Both the position numbers and the translations under genes were made by a program. The notes beneath the pieces are model-generated. The model saw nothing but the letters and a program-made list of their open reading frames with translations, did no database searches and was not told where the DNA came from. This document shows positions 62,087 through 64,000 of a stretch of DNA of 64,000 bases, piece by piece. Source of the stretch: Desmospora profundinema (lineage in GTDB: Bacteria; Bacillota; Bacilli; Thermoactinomycetales; DSM-45169); the NCBI RefSeq assembly GCF_031454155.1, contig NZ_JAVDQG010000001.1:434001-498000 (forward strand). The letters are read 5' to 3'. The first letter of the stretch is position 1, and the number at the start of each line of letters is the position of its first letter.

Positions 62087-62917
62087 TCACTTGCCTGAAG
62101 TGGCGGGAACATCCCGGCCCGACAGCTCACGGATAAACCGCCGCACTTCATCCAATGCCTGTGGTCGGCTTTCTGATTGTTTCAACCGCTCCCCGAGGGA
62201 TTCCACCCTCTTCACCAGCGCGCTTCCTACGACGGCTGCGTCAGCATGTTCCGTCATCCGCTTCACATGGTCGGGATGGGAAATCCCAAAGCCGACCGCC
62301 ACGGGAACGGTGCTCTGACGGCGAACTTCGTCCAGGAAGGATTCGATTCCGTCGGCAAATTCCCGCCGCATACCGGTCGTCCCCAGGGAGGAAACGCAGT
62401 AGATGAATCCACCCCGGCGTGTAGAGACGATGGCACGGATCCGTTCCCTCGATGTGGGCGCCACCAGCGGAATCAAGTGAAGTCCCGCCTCTTGGGCGAT
62501 GCGATCCAGTTCCCCGCTCTCTTCCAGCGGGAGATCCGGGATGATGAAGCCGTCAAAGCCCGCATCGAAAGCCGCCTTCACCAATGACGCCGGCCCCCAC
62601 CGCAACACCGGATTGTAATAGGTAAACAGGATCAGCGGCGTTTGCACCCCATCCTGCCGCGCTTCCCGGGCCAACTCCAAGACCCCCGCCAGCGTCATCC
62701 CGCCGGCGAGAGCACGGTCGGAAGCAGCCTGGATCACCGGTCCGTCCGCCAACGGATCGGAATAAGGAACCCCCAGCTCAATCGCGGTCACTCCCTCTGC
62801 ATCCAACAGACGAATCAAATCCAGAGTGGTTTCTTTGTTCGGATCCCCCGCCGTGATGAAAGGAATCAAACGATGGCCGCGGCTTTCCCGTTGAAACGCA
62901 TGATCAATCCGATTCAT
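62087..62917 (-). CDS. trpA: Tryptophan synthase alpha chain
   Basis: 276 residues from the ATG at 62917 with GGAGGGGATG upstream, overlapping trpB by 14 nt. The catalytic Glu is in [16 protein letters not shown] and Asp in the [11 protein letters not shown] region; [10 protein letters not shown] is the C-terminal phosphate site. It releases indole from indole-3-glycerol phosphate for TrpB. Longer frames upstream lie in trpB. Confidence 0.95.
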   Translation of the reverse strand: MNRIDHAFQRESRGHRLIPFITAGDPNKETTLDLIRLLDAEGVTAIELGVPYSDPLADGPVIQAASDRALAGGMTLAGVLELAREARQDGVQTPLILFTYYNPVLRWGPASLVKAAFDAGFDGFIIPDLPLEESGELDRIAQEAGLHLIPLVAPTSRERIRAIVSTRRGGFIYCVSSLGTTGMRREFADGIESFLDEVRRQSTVPVAVGFGISHPDHVKRMTEHADAAVVGSALVKRVESLGERLKQSESRPQALDEVRRFIRELSGRDVPATSGK

Positions 62918-64000
62918 GGAGCATCCCCTCCAATCCTTGCCGAATCGATTCCACATCTTTATCTCCCCGGCCTGACAGGCAGATGACCACCACATCTGAG
63001 GTCGAGCGGTCGGCAGCCACTTTTAACGCTTCCGCAACGGCATGAGCCGATTCCAACGCCGGCAAAATCCCTTCCGCCCGGGAGAGTGCCCGTACCGCTT
63101 CCAATGCTTCCCGGTCCGTAGCAATGGTGTACCGTACCCGGCCCGCCTCCTTCAGATAAGCGTGCTCCGGTCCCACCCCGGGATAGTCGAGACCCGCGGA
63201 GATGGAGTGAGCAGGCAACACCTGGCCGTCTTCGTCCTGCAACAGATAACTTAAGGAACCGTGAAGAACCCCCGGGCTGCCTTTGGTGAGCGTTGCTGCG
63301 TGACGATCAGTGTCCACTCCCTCGCCGGCTGCTTCTACACCCGTGAGACCAACCGCCTCATCTGCGAGAAAGGCAGTGAACATGCCGATGGCGTTGCTGC
63401 CCCCACCGACGCAAGCCACCACCTCATCGGGAAGGCGTCCTTCCCGTTCCAGCAGCTGAACACGGGCTTCATCACCGATCACCCGTTGGAACATCTTCAC
63501 CATCTCCGGATAGGGGTGGGGCCCCACCACGGAACCGATCAGATAAAAGGTGTCCTCCACATGGGAAACCCAGTGGCGGATCGCCTCGTTGGTGGCGTCT
63601 TTCAACGTGCGGGTGCCGGATGTGACGGGAACCACCTCGGCCCCCAACAGCTCCATCCGAAACACATTGAGCCGTTGGCGCCGCACATCTTCCTCCCCCA
63701 TAAACACGCGACATTCCAATCCGAGCAGGGCAGCCACCGTGGCCGATGCCACGCCGTGCTGACCGGCACCGGTTTCAGCGATCAACTTCTTTTTTCCCAT
63801 CCGCTTGGCCAACAGTCCCTGCCCCAAGGTGTTGTTAATCTTATGGGCCCCGGTGTGATTCAGATCCTCCCGTTTCAGATAGATCCGGGCCCCGCCTGTG
63901 ATCCGGGTCAGATTTTCTGCAAGGGTAAGCGGAGTAGGACGCCCCGAGTACTCCGCGAGCAATCGGCGGAGCTCCTGTTGGAACGATTCATCCGCCAACG
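62904..64000 (-). CDS. trpB: Tryptophan synthase beta chain (N-terminus beyond window)
   Basis: About 365 residues are visible, beginning just before [17 protein letters not shown]; the usual first 35-40 residues are missing. The PLP lysine is in [22 protein letters not shown] and the catalytic Glu in [27 protein letters not shown] binds phosphate. It joins indole and serine. Confidence 0.95.
   Translation of the reverse strand, partial: LADESFQQELRRLLAEYSGRPTPLTLAENLTRITGGARIYLKREDLNHTGAHKINNTLGQGLLAKRMGKKKLIAETGAGQHGVASATVAALLGLECRVFMGEEDVRRQRLNVFRMELLGAEVVPVTSGTRTLKDATNEAIRHWVSHVEDTFYLIGSVVGPHPYPEMVKMFQRVIGDEARVQLLEREGRLPDEVVACVGGGSNAIGMFTAFLADEAVGLTGVEAAGEGVDTDRHAATLTKGSPGVLHGSLSYLLQDEDGQVLPAHSISAGLDYPGVGPEHAYLKEAGRVRYTIATDREALEAVRALSRAEGILPALESAHAVAEALKVAADRSTSDVVVICLSGRGDKDVESIRQGLEGMLHESD

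Noticed and set aside
1-64000. CRISPR arrays, tRNA or rRNA genes, phage modules, complete insertion sequences
   Set aside because: No regular short repeats with spacers, no cloverleaf or rRNA sequence, and no transposase or integrase frame were found.

Overview
The window looks like the chromosome of a spore-forming Bacillales, most likely Thermoactinomycetaceae (for example a Kroppenstedtia, Desmospora or Melghirimyces relative). The reasons are bacillithiol genes (bshA, bshB1), a moderately high G+C content by eye, strong AGGAGG ribosome sites, many TTG/GTG starts, and Bacillus-type gene order. On the minus strand that order is trpB-trpA-hisC-tyrA-aroA-(two unknowns)-ypiB-ypiF-qcrABC-ypjA-ypjB-ypjD-dapB, then mgsA-bshB1-bshA-cca-birA-panBCD. 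The genus is inferred; there is no rRNA here.

Layout. 1-4005: a bacitracin-type two-component system and ABC transporter (BceRSAB-like), cut by the window edge. 4.2-9.1 kb: DinB-like protein, molybdate uptake (modAB, no modC), DoxX, CarD (probably with a CTG start), a cold-shock gene with a large leader hairpin, and a decayed VOC gene. 9.1-15.3 kb: aspB, ackA and hbd, an FtsH-like membrane protease with a small membrane partner, and a lipoprotein. 15.5-22.4 kb: MTA/SAH deaminase, then a non-homologous end-joining group (separate LigD polymerase, LigD ligase and Ku) interleaved with small proteins on the opposite strand, and a TPR protein. 22.5-30 kb: fabV, an NCS1 permease with a GNAT acetyltransferase, and a sulfate transporter operon. 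30.3-37.3 kb: pantothenate genes, birA, cca, bacillithiol genes and mgsA.

37.3-47.7 kb is an accessory block between mgsA and dapB, where Bacillus has these genes adjacent. It holds a second Bce-like module whose histidine kinase carries an in-frame stop, glycerate kinase, a TetR regulator, a lipoprotein serpin, DUF3817, a methyltransferase without a clear start, and two of three MITE-like repeats. 47.7-64 kb is biosynthetic and respiratory: D-cysteine desulfhydrase, dapB, ypjD, YitT-family protein, ypjB/ypjA, the cytochrome bc complex, ypiF/ypiB, aroA, tyrA, hisC, trpA and partial trpB.

Two repeat families stand out. The first is a roughly 45-nt element with a short hairpin and a conserved GGGACGACAAT-like core. 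It lies directly upstream of the start codons of panB, birA, ypjB, aroA and (half copy) ypjA, and usually supplies their Shine-Dalgarno sequence. The second is a 145-185 bp element with imperfect terminal inverted repeats, CTAG/CTAA-like flanks and an internal stem that changes with compensation between copies. No tRNA, rRNA, CRISPR array or complete insertion sequence was seen.
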